DNA from: Hydrogenothermaceae bacterium
Lineage (GTDB): Bacteria > Aquificota > Aquificia > Aquificales > Hydrogenothermaceae
Direction of reading: 5' to 3'
Assembly: GCA_027052485.1 (NCBI GenBank)
Contig: JALUFA010000053.1
Span: 1 to 16,138, forward strand
Length of the DNA: 16,138 nt
Below the pieces are notes generated by a model, which had not been told where the DNA came from, did no database searches, and saw only the letters and a list, made by a program, of their open reading frames with translations. The position numbers and the translations under genes were made by a program. This document shows, in pieces, positions 1-8,150 of the stretch; position 1 is the first letter of the stretch, and the number at the start of each line of letters is the position of its first letter.

Positions 1-182
1 CTAATAGAACCGCTGCAAAAAGGCTGAAGATAACGGCTAAAGGTAAAGTTAAGTACTTCAAAGGTGGAGTTTCCCACTACAACACAAAGAAAACCAGAAA
101 GAGAAAGAGACAGGGAAGAAAGCCTCAGTACGTACCTGAAACAATAGAAGACAAAGTCAAAAAGCTCTTACCATACGCGTAA
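1..182 (+). CDS. rpmI: 50S ribosomal protein L35, 3' part (5' end outside window)
   Basis: This is the C-terminal part of ribosomal protein L35, a small basic protein of the large subunit. The open frame enters from the left edge (first whole codon at 3) and stops with TAA at 180-182. The visible 59 residues begin NRTAAKRLKITAKGKVKY, matching the conserved N-terminal AAKRxKxTxxGKVK block of L35, and continue into a Lys/Arg-rich stretch (TKKTRKRKRQGR). L35 is usually about 65 residues, so only a few N-terminal residues are missing. It lies 24 bases before rplT, the standard rpmI-rplT pairing; in many bacteria infC precedes it, but that would lie off the window. Confidence 0.95.
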   Translation, partial: NRTAAKRLKITAKGKVKYFKGGVSHYNTKKTRKRKRQGRKPQYVPETIEDKVKKLLPYA

Positions 183-206
183 ATACTAGATAAGGAGGAA
201 AGATAA

Positions 207-557
207 ATGAGAGTAAAAGGACCATCTTCAAAAAAGCATAAGAAAAAAATTTTAAAAATGGCTAAAGGATACTACGGAGCAAAACTTCGTTCTTACAGAA
301 GAGCAAAAGAACAGGTTTTAAGGTCTCTACAGTATGAGTATAGAGACAGAAGATTAAGAAAACGTGAGTTTAGAAGACTGTGGATACAAAGAATTAACGC
401 AGCAGCAAGATTAAATGGACTTTCTTACAGCAAATTTATCAATGGACTTAAAAAGGCCGGTGTAGACCTTGACAGAAAAGTTTTAGCTGACATTGCTGTT
501 AACGACCCAGAAGGTTTTGCAAAACTGGTTGAAACTGCAAAATCAGCTTTAAACTAA
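207..557 (+). CDS. rplT: 50S ribosomal protein L20
   Basis: L20 binds 23S rRNA early in large-subunit assembly and in several bacteria also represses translation of its own operon. The protein is 116 residues, the normal family length. It has the basic N-terminal extension ([16 protein letters not shown]) followed by the conserved helical block SYRRAKEQ ... [21 protein letters not shown] good ribosome-binding site, AAGGAGGA at 192-199, supports the ATG at 207. It sits between rpmI and pheS with 20 bases to pheS, so it is almost certainly cotranscribed with both. No T-box or leader-attenuator structure fits in the short gap before pheS, so any Phe-dependent control must act further upstream. 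Confidence 0.98.
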   Translation: MRVKGPSSKKHKKKILKMAKGYYGAKLRSYRRAKEQVLRSLQYEYRDRRLRKREFRRLWIQRINAAARLNGLSYSKFINGLKKAGVDLDRKVLADIAVNDPEGFAKLVETAKSALN

Positions 558-577
558 ACTTTTAAGGAGCAATTCAG

Positions 578-1612
578 GTGGAACTAAAAAAGGAACTTGA
601 GGCTTTAAAAGGGGACTATGAGAAAAAGTTTGAGGAGATTAATAACCTCCAAGAACTACAAAAGCTAAAAGCTGAACTTTTAGGCAAAAAGGGAAAAATT
701 ACTCAAGTTCTAAAAAACTTAAAAAATGTTCCACCTGAAGAAAGAAAAGAGATAGGAAAGCTTGCAAACCAGATAAAACAGTTTTTTGAGGACCTTATAA
801 AGGCAAAAGAACAATCGATTAAAGATAAACTTTTAGAAGAGGAGCTAAAAAAATCCCAAATAGATATTACTCTTCCTCCCTTCTGGATTGAGGCCGGAGC
901 TCCCCACGTTGTAAAGGAAACGTTAAAAGAGATAACCGATATCTTTGTCACTATGGGGTTTTCAGTTGCCGAAGGCCCAGAGGTTGAAAGAGAAGAGTAC
1001 AACTTTGATATGCTGAATATCCCTAAAGACCATCCCGCTAGGGATATGCAGGACACATTTTTTATAAATAAAGAAGGTTATGTCTTAAGAACCCACACAT
1101 CACCGGTTCAGATAAGAACCATGCTAACAAAAAAGCCACCTATAGCAATTGTGGCTCCGGGTAGGGTTTACAGAAAAGATGCAGACCCAACCCACTCACC
1201 GATGTTCCACCAGATAGAGGGTCTGTTTGTTGATGAAAACGTTACATTTAAGGATTTAAAAGGGATTTTAAAAAAGTTTCTTGAAACCGTATTTGGTGAG
1301 AACATATCTATCCGATTAAGACCTAGCTACTTCCCATTTACAGAACCTTCCGTTGAGGTAGATATTGGATGCACCGTTTGTGGTGGTGAAGGCTGTAGAG
1401 TATGTAAATCAACCGGATGGCTTGAGATACTTGGAGCTGGAATGGTAGACCCTAACGTGTTTGAAGCGGTAGGAATTGATACTGAAAAGTACACAGGATT
1501 TGCCTTTGGGCTGGGTATAGAAAGAATAGCCATGCTTAAGTACCGAATACCTGATATAAGGCTGCTTTTTACAAACGACTTAAGATTTAATACCCAATTT
1601 AAAGGTATCTAA
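578..1612 (+). CDS. pheS: Phenylalanyl-tRNA synthetase alpha subunit
   Basis: Catalytic subunit of the alpha2beta2 phenylalanyl-tRNA synthetase, which charges tRNA-Phe in the cytoplasm. The protein is 344 residues, normal for PheS. An N-terminal coiled-coil arm (about 1-85) is followed by the class II synthetase core. Visible landmarks are HPARDMQDTFF near 150, motif 2 (GRVYRKDADPTHSPMFHQIE) from about 195, and motif 3 (GFAFGLGIERIAML) at about 307-320. Four cysteines at 265, 268, 273 and 276 form a CX2CX4CX2C knuckle that could bind zinc. The start is GTG at 578, with AAGGAG at 564-569 at proper spacing. It is followed after 11 bases by pheT. Confidence 0.98.
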   Translation: MELKKELEALKGDYEKKFEEINNLQELQKLKAELLGKKGKITQVLKNLKNVPPEERKEIGKLANQIKQFFEDLIKAKEQSIKDKLLEEELKKSQIDITLPPFWIEAGAPHVVKETLKEITDIFVTMGFSVAEGPEVEREEYNFDMLNIPKDHPARDMQDTFFINKEGYVLRTHTSPVQIRTMLTKKPPIAIVAPGRVYRKDADPTHSPMFHQIEGLFVDENVTFKDLKGILKKFLETVFGENISIRLRPSYFPFTEPSVEVDIGCTVCGGEGCRVCKSTGWLEILGAGMVDPNVFEAVGIDTEKYTGFAFGLGIERIAMLKYRIPDIRLLFTNDLRFNTQFKGI

Positions 1613-1623
1613 AGAGGTAAAAA

Positions 1624-4029
1624 ATGAAAGTTCCTTACAGTTGGATAAAAGAGTTTGTTGACATAGAAGAAGACCCAAACATAGTAGCGGAAAGACTAAA
1701 CGAAACAGGGCTTGAAACCACGGTAGAAAAGTTTGGTGAGTACATTCCTAACCTAATAACTGTAAGGATTACCTCTGTAAAAAAACATCCAGAAAAAGAT
1801 AAACTTTTCGTGTGCGAAGCCACAGACGGACAAAAGACATACCAAATCATTACCGGAGCCGACAACGTAAAAGAAAATCAAGTGGTTATCCTTGCTAAAG
1901 AAGGAGCGGTAATAAAAGGTCAAGAGATTAAACCTGTAAAGTTTGGCTCATTTGAATCGGAAGGTATGTTCTTGTCTTTAGAAGAGCTAGGTTTAGAAGA
2001 TGAAAGCGAAGGAATACTTCTTCTTGGGGAAGATGCCCCTATAGGTGTTGATGCGTCAAAGCTGTTAAACCTAGGAGAAGACTACATTTTTGAAGTAGAG
2101 ATAACCCCAAACAGAGGAGATGCTCTAAGCGTTAAAGGGTTAGCTAGGGAAATAGCAGCTATCTTTAACAAAAAGAGAAAAGAGATAAATCCCAATGTTT
2201 CGATTGGGAAAGAAAAAAACCCTCAAATCAGCGTAGAAACGGAAAAAGTAAACAGATACAGAGGTATTGTTATAGAAAACGTTGAGGTTAAAGACTCTCC
2301 TTTTGAGATAAAACTAAAACTGATAAAATCCGGGCAAAAACCTATAAACAACGTAGTTGATATCACAAACTACATTCTCCTCCAAGAAGGACAGCCCTTA
2401 CATGCCTTTGATTTAGACAAGATTGAAGGACAGATACACGTTAGAAATGCAAAAGAAGGTGAAGTATTTGTAGCCTTAGACGGAAATGAGTACAACCTAA
2501 AAGAAACAGATATTGTAATAGCCGATGATAAAAAAGTTCTTGCCCTTGGTGGCATAATCGGTGGAGAAAACTCAAAAGTTGATGAGAACACAAAACATGT
2601 TCTCCTTGAGGCAGCCCATTTTGAACCTTCAGCCATCAGAAAAACTGCAAAGAGACTAGGGATAAACACTGAAAGCTCATACAGATTTGAGAGAGGAGTA
2701 GACATTGAATCTCTTCCGCTGGCACAGGATAAGGCAGTTGAGCTTATTGAAAAGATAGCATCAGGAAAGCCTGTTGGAGAAAAAGAGATTTACCAAAACG
2801 TTTATACACCAAAAACCATAAAACTAAGAGAAAAGACAACAAAAAGAGTTCTGGGAGAAAATATACCTAAAGAGGAAGCCTGTGAGATTTTAAATAGGCT
2901 TGAGATACCTACTCAGGAAGTTGAGGATGGTACAGTTTCCCAAATTCCAGCATTCAGAGCTTACGACCTGCAAAGAGAAATAGACCTTGTTGAGGAAGTT
3001 GGAAGACTCAAAGGATTAAATAACCTTGAAGAAACATACCCAGCTGTACCTACCCTTTCCTATGAAAAGCCCGAGTGGTACATGTTCGAACAAAAAACAA
3101 GACAGTTCTTCTTAGATAACGGTTTAAATGAAGTACTTACCTATACCTTCGTTGGAGAAGAAATCTATAACAAATTAGGGCTTACACCTCCAAACTTAAG
3201 GATAGTTAACTACATTCTAAAATCCCAAAGTGTGATGCGGGATAATCTGACAGTAAGCCTTATTGATGTTCTTAAAGAAAACCTAAGACACCAAACTAAA
3301 GATGTGGCCGTATTTGAGATTTCCTCAGCATTCTTTGACGATCTTGAGGAGATAAGAGCAGGAATACTGGTAAGTGGTAAGATTATAGATGGATACAGAT
3401 ACACAAAAGAAAAAACTACTTTCTCAACAGATTTACAGTGGGATTTTCTAAAGGTAAAAGGGCTGCTTCTGAGCTATCTAGCTAGTCTAGGTTTCAAAGA
3501 TGCAGAGTTGCAATCAGCAGATTTACCATTCCTAAATAGATACGAAAGTGCAGATATCTTTATAGATGGTAAAAACGTAGGTTTCTTTGGAAAGGTACAT
3601 CCCAAAAAAGCGGAAGAGCTAAAGATACCAAAAAACACCTACGTTGGAGAGTTAAAACTAAAACCTGTTTCAAGAGAGCTACAACCTCTAGAAAAGGAAG
3701 ATTACCTGTTTACCCTTTACAAGAGACGTAAAACTCCAGCGTTTCAACCTCTACCTAAGTTTCCTCCTGTTAAGAGGGACTTAGCATTTGAAGTTCCAGA
3801 AGATTTTGAAGTAGGAAAACTCATACACGAGATAAAAAACTCTTGCAAATTTGCCAAAAAGGTTAAATTATTTGACGTCTACTACTTAGGAAACGGTAAA
3901 AAAAGCGTAGCCGTTTCTGTTGAGTTCAACGCAGACGATAGAAACCTCTCAGATGAGGAAGTAAACAGTATCGTTGAAGAGCTAATTAAAGAGCTTGAAG
4001 AAAGACTTGACGTTAAACTTAGAACTTAA
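1624..4029 (+). CDS. pheT: Phenylalanyl-tRNA synthetase beta subunit
   Basis: Large subunit of phenylalanyl-tRNA synthetase, needed for tRNA binding and for editing of misacylated Tyr-tRNA-Phe. Its 801 residues match the full-length bacterial form. Domains in order: N-terminal region MKVPYSWIKEFVDIE, an EMAPII-like OB-fold tRNA-binding domain at about 40-150, the B3/4 editing region from about 205 (INNVVDITNYILLQEGQPLH near 240, SYRFERGVD near 353), B5 at about 395-465, the catalytic-like core, and a C-terminal ferredoxin-fold anticodon-binding domain from about 705 (FPPVKRDLAFEV near 710). AGAGGT precedes the ATG. It closes the rpmI-rplT-pheS-pheT block; I see no clear intrinsic terminator after it, and the 6S RNA begins about 40 bases downstream. 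Confidence 0.98.
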   Translation: MKVPYSWIKEFVDIEEDPNIVAERLNETGLETTVEKFGEYIPNLITVRITSVKKHPEKDKLFVCEATDGQKTYQIITGADNVKENQVVILAKEGAVIKGQEIKPVKFGSFESEGMFLSLEELGLEDESEGILLLGEDAPIGVDASKLLNLGEDYIFEVEITPNRGDALSVKGLAREIAAIFNKKRKEINPNVSIGKEKNPQISVETEKVNRYRGIVIENVEVKDSPFEIKLKLIKSGQKPINNVVDITNYILLQEGQPLHAFDLDKIEGQIHVRNAKEGEVFVALDGNEYNLKETDIVIADDKKVLALGGIIGGENSKVDENTKHVLLEAAHFEPSAIRKTAKRLGINTESSYRFERGVDIESLPLAQDKAVELIEKIASGKPVGEKEIYQNVYTPKTIKLREKTTKRVLGENIPKEEACEILNRLEIPTQEVEDGTVSQIPAFRAYDLQREIDLVEEVGRLKGLNNLEETYPAVPTLSYEKPEWYMFEQKTRQFFLDNGLNEVLTYTFVGEEIYNKLGLTPPNLRIVNYILKSQSVMRDNLTVSLIDVLKENLRHQTKDVAVFEISSAFFDDLEEIRAGILVSGKIIDGYRYTKEKTTFSTDLQWDFLKVKGLLLSYLASLGFKDAELQSADLPFLNRYESADIFIDGKNVGFFGKVHPKKAEELKIPKNTYVGELKLKPVSRELQPLEKEDYLFTLYKRRKTPAFQPLPKFPPVKRDLAFEVPEDFEVGKLIHEIKNSCKFAKKVKLFDVYYLGNGKKSVAVSVEFNADDRNLSDEEVNSIVEELIKELEERLDVKLRT

Positions 4030-4067
4030 GGAAGGCAACAAGCGGAAATTTATATAGATTTAACTAA

Positions 4068-4236
4068 AAAAGCCTGCGAGGTGCGATAGGGATGTCCTAA
4101 ATTTTCTGGGCTATGACCACACTTAAGGGAGTCCTACATCCCGCTCACTGCCGTTGAGCAGTGTCGGTGCGGACACCCACGTTGTTTTTTGTCCCCAGAA
4201 AGACGGGACAGGCATTCCCGTCGGCCTCGCGGGTTT
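4068..4236 (+). ncRNA. ssrS: 6S RNA
   Basis: 6S RNA mimics an open promoter and holds housekeeping RNA polymerase in stationary phase. The call rests on structure and position. A closing stem pairs 4073-4081 with 4225-4233 (9 bp). Further in, GGGA 4089-4092 pairs with TCCC 4216-4219, GTCC 4094-4097 with GGAC 4205-4208, and TTCTGGG 4104-4110 with CCCAGAA 4194-4200. These flank a large central bubble, and a terminal hairpin includes CACTG 4146-4150 / CAGTG 4159-4163. This long interrupted rod is the 6S fold, and the RNA lies directly upstream of ygfA/fau as in many bacteria. Ends are approximate. A -10-like TATATAGAT lies at about 4051-4059, with no convincing -35. No terminator follows, so processing from a transcript that continues into ygfA is likely. 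Confidence 0.85.
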
Positions 4237-4247
4237 ATATTCCGCGG

Positions 4248-4271
4248 CCTTCCATAGCAATTTATGGGAGG
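4248..4271 (+). promoter_or_regulatory. Hairpin masking the ygfA/fau ribosome-binding site
   Basis: CCTTCCATA at 4248-4256 pairs with TATGGGAGG at 4263-4271: nine consecutive pairs, one of them G-T, with a six-base loop. The 3' arm contains the whole Shine-Dalgarno sequence (GGGAGG) of the gene starting at 4276, so translation should depend on melting or unfolding this stem. It lies immediately after the 6S RNA. The pairing is read from the sequence; a regulatory role is inference. Confidence 0.55.
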
Positions 4272-4275
4272 TCTG

Positions 4276-4833
4276 ATGAAAGATAGAATACGTAAAAAAA
4301 TTTTAGAGAAAAGACAAACACACCAAAATCATGCTGCGGATAGTGCCAAGGTTATCCAGCAGATAGAAAACCTTGAAGCTATCCAGAACAAAAACGTATT
4401 TCTCTTTTACTATCCCCATAAAAATGAAGTAGACTTAAGACCTCTCATAGAAAAGCTCCTGTACCACGGAAAAACCGTTTTACTACCAAAAACTACAGAA
4501 GACACCATTATTCCTATTCAGATAACGTCTCTAAACGACCTAAAAAAAGGAAAGTTTTCAATTCCCGAACCAGAAGGAAAACCATTTCCAAAGGAAAAAA
4601 TACAGGTTGTATTCATTCCCGGTGTTGCTTTTGATAAAAATGGGAACCGTATCGGCTATGGAAAAGGCTACTACGACAGATTTTTACAGGATATTAATCC
4701 TCTGAAGATAGGAGTAGCCTATGATTTTCAGGTATTAGACCATATACCGGCAGAAAAGCACGACCAGCGGGTAGATTACATTATTACCCCCACAAAAATA
4801 CATAAAATAAAGGAGGAAAAGAAAGATGATTGA
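4276..4833 (+). CDS. fau: 5-formyltetrahydrofolate cyclo-ligase (YgfA/Fau)
   Basis: Converts 5-formyl-tetrahydrofolate to 5,10-methenyl-tetrahydrofolate using ATP, recycling a storage or inhibitory folate in the cytoplasm. The protein is 185 residues from ATG 4276. Family landmarks are the basic N-terminus MKDRIRKKILEKR, FFYYPHKNEVDLRPLIEKLL (read here as VFLFYYPHKNEVDL), the phosphate-loop-like region LLPKTT, VVFIPGVAFDKNGNRIGYGKGYYDRFL (key residues G-V-A-F-D and G-x-G-x-G-Y-Y-D), and IGVAYDFQ. An in-frame ATG at 4264 would start inside the Shine-Dalgarno GGGAGG at 4266-4271, so 4276 is preferred. It follows 6S RNA, the same order as in Escherichia coli, and overlaps rny by 8 bases, indicating translational coupling. 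Confidence 0.93.
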   Translation: MKDRIRKKILEKRQTHQNHAADSAKVIQQIENLEAIQNKNVFLFYYPHKNEVDLRPLIEKLLYHGKTVLLPKTTEDTIIPIQITSLNDLKKGKFSIPEPEGKPFPKEKIQVVFIPGVAFDKNGNRIGYGKGYYDRFLQDINPLKIGVAYDFQVLDHIPAEKHDQRVDYIITPTKIHKIKEEKKDD

Positions 4834-6487
4834 GATAATTATCGGTATATCGGCATTAATAGTAGGCGGAGCAGGTGGCTACTTAGGCTGTAAGTTAACC
4901 GCTGAAAAAACATTAAAAGAAAAAGAAGCAAAATACCTAGAAGTTATAAACAGAAAAGACCAGATAGAAAAAGAAGCCAAAGAAAAGGCAAAGGAAATTA
5001 TTGAAGCAGCTAAAAGAGAGGCAAAAATACAGGCACAGCAAATTGTAAAAGAGGCGGAAGACTTAAAAAGACAACAAGAGCTCATCATTGAAAAAGAAAT
5101 CCTAAAAAGAAAAAAAGAGCTTGAAGAAGAGCTGAAAAAAGAAAGGGAAGAACTGCAAGAACTAGAAAAAACCCTCATAACAAGGGAAGCGCAGCTTGAA
5201 AAGAGAATTGCAAGGGTAGAGCATAGAGAGGAAGAAGTAGATAAAAAGTGGGAGGAGATAAAACGCCTAGAAGAAGAACTTAAAAACCTTGAAAAAGAAC
5301 TACAGGCAAAAGAAGAAAAACTTAAAGATGCTGAAGAAAGATACATGCTTGAACTTCAAAGAATAGCCTCAATGACAAAAGAAGAGGCAAAAGCCGAGAT
5401 AATGAAAAAAGTTGAAGAAGAGGCAAAACTAGAAGCTGCAAAACTGATGAAAGAGATAGAAGAAGAAGCCCAAAAAGAGGCAGAGAAAAAGGCAAAATGG
5501 AACCTCGTAACGGCAATCCAAAGACTAGCTCCAGAAGTTACAACATCTTACACAGTGTCAGTCGTTGACCTTCCAAGTAATGACTTAAAAGGAAGAATAA
5601 TCGGAAGAGAAGGAAGAAACATAAGAGCTTTTGAGCTAGCAACTGGAGTAGACCTAATCATAGATGACACACCAGATATAGTAACAATTTCATCCTTTGA
5701 CCCACTTAGAAGAGAGATAGCTAAAGAATCTCTAGAAAGACTTATTGCCGATGGAAGAATACACCCAGGAAGAATTGAAGAAGTTGTAGAAAAAGTAAAA
5801 GAGGAGATGGACGAACACATCAGAAAACTTGGAGAGGAAACCTGTCTAGAGCTAGGATTTACAGACGTTCATCCTGAGCTTTACTACTACATAGGAAAAC
5901 TCAACTACAGAACCTCTTACACTCAAAACGTACTCCTCCACACTAAAGAAGTTGCATACCTTGCAGGAATGATGGCAGCAGAGCTTGGGCTTGATGAAAA
6001 AATGGCAAGAAGAGGTGGCTTAATGCACGATATAGGTAAAGCAATATCCCACGAGGTAGGTGGAGCCCACTCTAAAATAGGTGCTGAGCTTGCAAGAAGA
6101 TACGGAGAACCAGAACCAGTAATAAACGCTATCCTCTACCACCACAATGATGAACCTGCAAAATACCCAGAGGCAGTACTGGTAGCAGCAGCAGATGCCC
6201 TATCGGCAGCAAGACCGGGAGCAAGAAGAGAGGCTCTCCAGTCTTACATCAACAGACTTGAGAAGATTGAAGCAATTGTAAACTCATTTGAGAATGTAGA
6301 AAAATCCTTTGCAATACAGGCCGGTAGAGAAGTTAGGGTTATAGTAAACGCAGAAAAACTGTCTGATGAAGAGGCATATCTTCTAACAAAAGAGATAGCA
6401 AAAAGAATTGAAAAAGAAGTAGACTTCCCAGGCCAAATCAAGATAACAACTATCAGAGAGGCAAGATTCGTGGAACTGGCTAAGTAA
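4826..6487 (+). CDS. rny: Ribonuclease Y
   Basis: Membrane-anchored endoribonuclease that initiates mRNA decay. The protein is 553 residues, somewhat longer than the roughly 520 usual in Firmicutes, mainly in the coiled coil. Order: one N-terminal membrane helix (IIIGISALIVGGAGGYLG, about 4-21), a long Glu/Lys-rich coiled coil (about 25-230), a KH RNA-binding domain from about 240 with its loop in GRIIGREGRNI near 254, and an HD phosphohydrolase domain with the metal-binding HD in GGLMHDIGKA near 400, followed by ILYHHNDEP. Start ATG 4826 is preceded by AGGAGG at 4811-4816 inside the end of fau. A terminator follows the stop by about 10 bases, so fau and rny share one transcript, probably including 6S RNA. 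Confidence 0.97.
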   Translation: MIEIIIGISALIVGGAGGYLGCKLTAEKTLKEKEAKYLEVINRKDQIEKEAKEKAKEIIEAAKREAKIQAQQIVKEAEDLKRQQELIIEKEILKRKKELEEELKKEREELQELEKTLITREAQLEKRIARVEHREEEVDKKWEEIKRLEEELKNLEKELQAKEEKLKDAEERYMLELQRIASMTKEEAKAEIMKKVEEEAKLEAAKLMKEIEEEAQKEAEKKAKWNLVTAIQRLAPEVTTSYTVSVVDLPSNDLKGRIIGREGRNIRAFELATGVDLIIDDTPDIVTISSFDPLRREIAKESLERLIADGRIHPGRIEEVVEKVKEEMDEHIRKLGEETCLELGFTDVHPELYYYIGKLNYRTSYTQNVLLHTKEVAYLAGMMAAELGLDEKMARRGGLMHDIGKAISHEVGGAHSKIGAELARRYGEPEPVINAILYHHNDEPAKYPEAVLVAAADALSAARPGARREALQSYINRLEKIEAIVNSFENVEKSFAIQAGREVRVIVNAEKLSDEEAYLLTKEIAKRIEKEVDFPGQIKITTIREARFVELAK

Positions 6488-6494
6488 ATCAAGA

Positions 6495-6520
6495 GGGGAG
6501 ACCTTCTCCTTTCCCCTTTT
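6495..6520 (+). terminator. Intrinsic terminator after rny
   Basis: GGGGAGA at 6495-6501 pairs with TTTCCCC at 6510-6516 (one G-T pair, 8-base loop), followed by TTTT and CTCTTTT. It starts 7 bases after the rny stop codon and separates the 6S-fau-rny unit from the chemoreceptor gene. Confidence 0.8.
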
Positions 6521-6566
6521 CTCTTTTCATCAAAATTTTAAATCTCATTATTTAAAAACTCTATCA

Positions 6567-6592
6567 AAAAGTATTTGCTAACTTACCGATAA
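6567..6592 (+). promoter_or_regulatory. Sigma-28 (FliA)-like promoter for the chemoreceptor gene
   Basis: ACCGATAA at 6585-6592 matches seven of eight bases of the flagellar sigma-28 -10 element (GCCGATAA). AAAAGTAT at 6567-6574 matches six of eight of the -35 element (TAAAGTTT). The spacer is 10 bases; the consensus is 11. The site lies about 60 bases before the chemoreceptor start, and chemoreceptor genes are classic targets of this factor. The element is visible; its activity is inference. Confidence 0.55.
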
Positions 6593-6652
6593 TCAGTGTA
6601 GAAATATTTAAGATGAAGAAATCTTCTAATTTTGCAAAATGTGGAGGAGTTA

Positions 6653-7930
6653 ATGTTTAGCTTTTTTGCAAAACCATCTCAAAATATAACCAATGTTAGC
6701 ACAAAAGAAGATGCATACTTAAATCGGATAAAAACACTGCTTCCGAAAATAGCAATAAGCATATATCATAGTTCTTTAATATCTGGAGAAGGTTTTAAAA
6801 TAAAAAACAGGATAAAGCTATATGAAAAAGAGATAAAAAACATCGTAAAAGAGTCAAACGAAGTACTAGAGGCAATTAACAACCTAAAAGAAAACATCCA
6901 CAAAATCTACCAGTTTCAGGAAGAAGTTCAACAGCTAGTAAACAAAGGAAATGAATCTGTAGAAGAAACCATAAAAGTTATAAACTTTGCCGAAGAGGTT
7001 ATGGAAACCCTTGGCAAATCTACAGAAGACTTAAAGGAAGAGATAGACAGTATAGAAGACGTTCTAAAAATAATCCTTGATATTGCCAACCAAACAAACC
7101 TACTTGCTTTAAACGCAGCAATAGAAGCAGCAAGGGCTGGGGAGTATGGAAAAGGTTTTGCCGTTGTTGCAGATGAGGTTAGAAGCTTAGCAGAGAAAAC
7201 TTCCCAGAGTATAAACTCTATACGGGAAGTTATTAACCGCGTTATTGAAAACACAGACCAAACAATAAGAAAAGTACAAGAAGCAAAAGAAACCACATCA
7301 ACGTTAATAGACAATACAAAAGATATTTCCTACATCTTTAAAGACATAAAAGAGGGAAGCGATAAAGTCTCTGAAATGTTAAAACAGCTCAATGATGAAA
7401 CCACAAAAATATACGAGTTTGTAAATAACGTTATTCAACATATAAAAGAGCTAGAACAGGCCTTCCAAGAGATAATAAAAATTGGAGACAAGATTGCCGA
7501 TGATTCCAGAAAAAATCTAAGTGAGTATATTGACATCTGGAAAGAACTTGTAGAAGGTCTCCAAGGACTAGATATAGAGCTTTTAAAAAGAATAATAGAC
7601 CACGCGATATTTATGGATAACGTAGCCAAAGCTCTGGAAGGAAAGACAGATTGGAAACCAACAGACCATACCCAATGCGCTTTAGGAAAATGGTACTACT
7701 CCCAAGGAAAGCAAGAAATAGATAAATACGGAAAAGAAGCTTTAGAAATCTTTAACTCAATCGAAGAACCCCACGCCCGCCTTCACAGTTTTGGAATAAG
7801 AGCTATAGAAGCTGCACAGGAAGGTAAAGAAGAGGAAGCATACGAGTACGTTTCAAAAATGTATGAGTCTTCATATGAAATAGTTCAAAAACTGTTAGAC
7901 CTATATAATATCGTATCTCAACGACATTAA
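6653..7930 (+). CDS. Soluble methyl-accepting chemotaxis protein with C-terminal CZB domain
   Basis: A cytoplasmic chemoreceptor that would signal through CheW/CheA. From ATG 6653 it has 425 residues and no membrane helix or HAMP domain. A short N-terminal region of unclear fold leads into a long helical hairpin. The conserved signalling tip is [20 protein letters not shown] plus [20 protein letters not shown], at about 143-185. The C-terminus is a chemoreceptor zinc-binding (CZB) domain with candidate ligands H317 ([11 protein letters not shown]), C342 ([11 protein letters not shown]), H374 and H378 (EPHARLHSF). CZB domains in other bacteria sense hypochlorous acid or zinc state through the zinc-bound cysteine. 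An upstream TTG at 6632 is possible, but GGAGGAG at 6643-6649 points to 6653. It is monocistronic, with its own promoter and terminator. Confidence 0.92.
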   Translation: MFSFFAKPSQNITNVSTKEDAYLNRIKTLLPKIAISIYHSSLISGEGFKIKNRIKLYEKEIKNIVKESNEVLEAINNLKENIHKIYQFQEEVQQLVNKGNESVEETIKVINFAEEVMETLGKSTEDLKEEIDSIEDVLKIILDIANQTNLLALNAAIEAARAGEYGKGFAVVADEVRSLAEKTSQSINSIREVINRVIENTDQTIRKVQEAKETTSTLIDNTKDISYIFKDIKEGSDKVSEMLKQLNDETTKIYEFVNNVIQHIKELEQAFQEIIKIGDKIADDSRKNLSEYIDIWKELVEGLQGLDIELLKRIIDHAIFMDNVAKALEGKTDWKPTDHTQCALGKWYYSQGKQEIDKYGKEALEIFNSIEEPHARLHSFGIRAIEAAQEGKEEEAYEYVSKMYESSYEIVQKLLDLYNIVSQRH

Positions 7931-7942
7931 ATATATCTACAT

Positions 7943-7972
7943 AAGGCTTAGTTTCCCCTTGGCCTTCTTTTT
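7943..7972 (+). terminator. Probable terminator after the chemoreceptor gene
   Basis: AAGGC at 7943-7947 pairs with GCCTT at 7962-7966 across a 14-base loop, followed by CTTTTT. It lies about 13 bases after the stop codon. The stem is short, so this is a moderate call. The next 110 bases are AT-rich with nothing else recognised until the promoter near 8087. Confidence 0.45.
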
Positions 7973-8086
7973 GTATTGCCAAGATATCAAAATCTCTCCA
8001 TTTTTAAAATAAAAAGCTAAAGTGCTAACTTTCAAAACTTTAGTATATTTATTTAAGATAATTTTATATTTTTATGATAAATTTAA

Positions 8087-8114
8087 TTGACAATAAAAAT
8101 TTATAGCATAAATT
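8087..8114 (+). promoter_or_regulatory. Sigma-70-type promoter of the prefoldin operon
   Basis: A perfect -35 box TTGACA at 8087-8092 is followed after 16 bases by TAAATT at 8109-8114, which keeps the T-A-x-A-x-T positions of the -10 box. Transcription would start near 8121, giving a leader of about 30 bases before the GTG at 8151. The surrounding 8040-8135 is very AT-rich, so alternative -10 boxes (TTATAA at 8113-8118) exist. This is the only good promoter I see for the six genes ending at 11639. Confidence 0.5.
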
Positions 8115-8150
8115 ATAAGTATAACAAATAACAAAAATGGAGGGTAAAAG

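Noticed and set aside
558..577. T-box or leader attenuator controlling pheS
   Set aside because: The gap is only 20 bases and holds just the ribosome-binding site.
4879..5346. Long Ser/Phe-rich frame on the minus strand
   Set aside because: It is the antisense shadow of the Glu/Lys-rich coiled coil of RNase Y and has no ribosome-binding site.
7974..8086. Small RNA or extra gene in the AT-rich gap
   Set aside because: No frame with a start signal, tRNA-like fold or stable hairpin was found; it appears to be promoter-flanking DNA.
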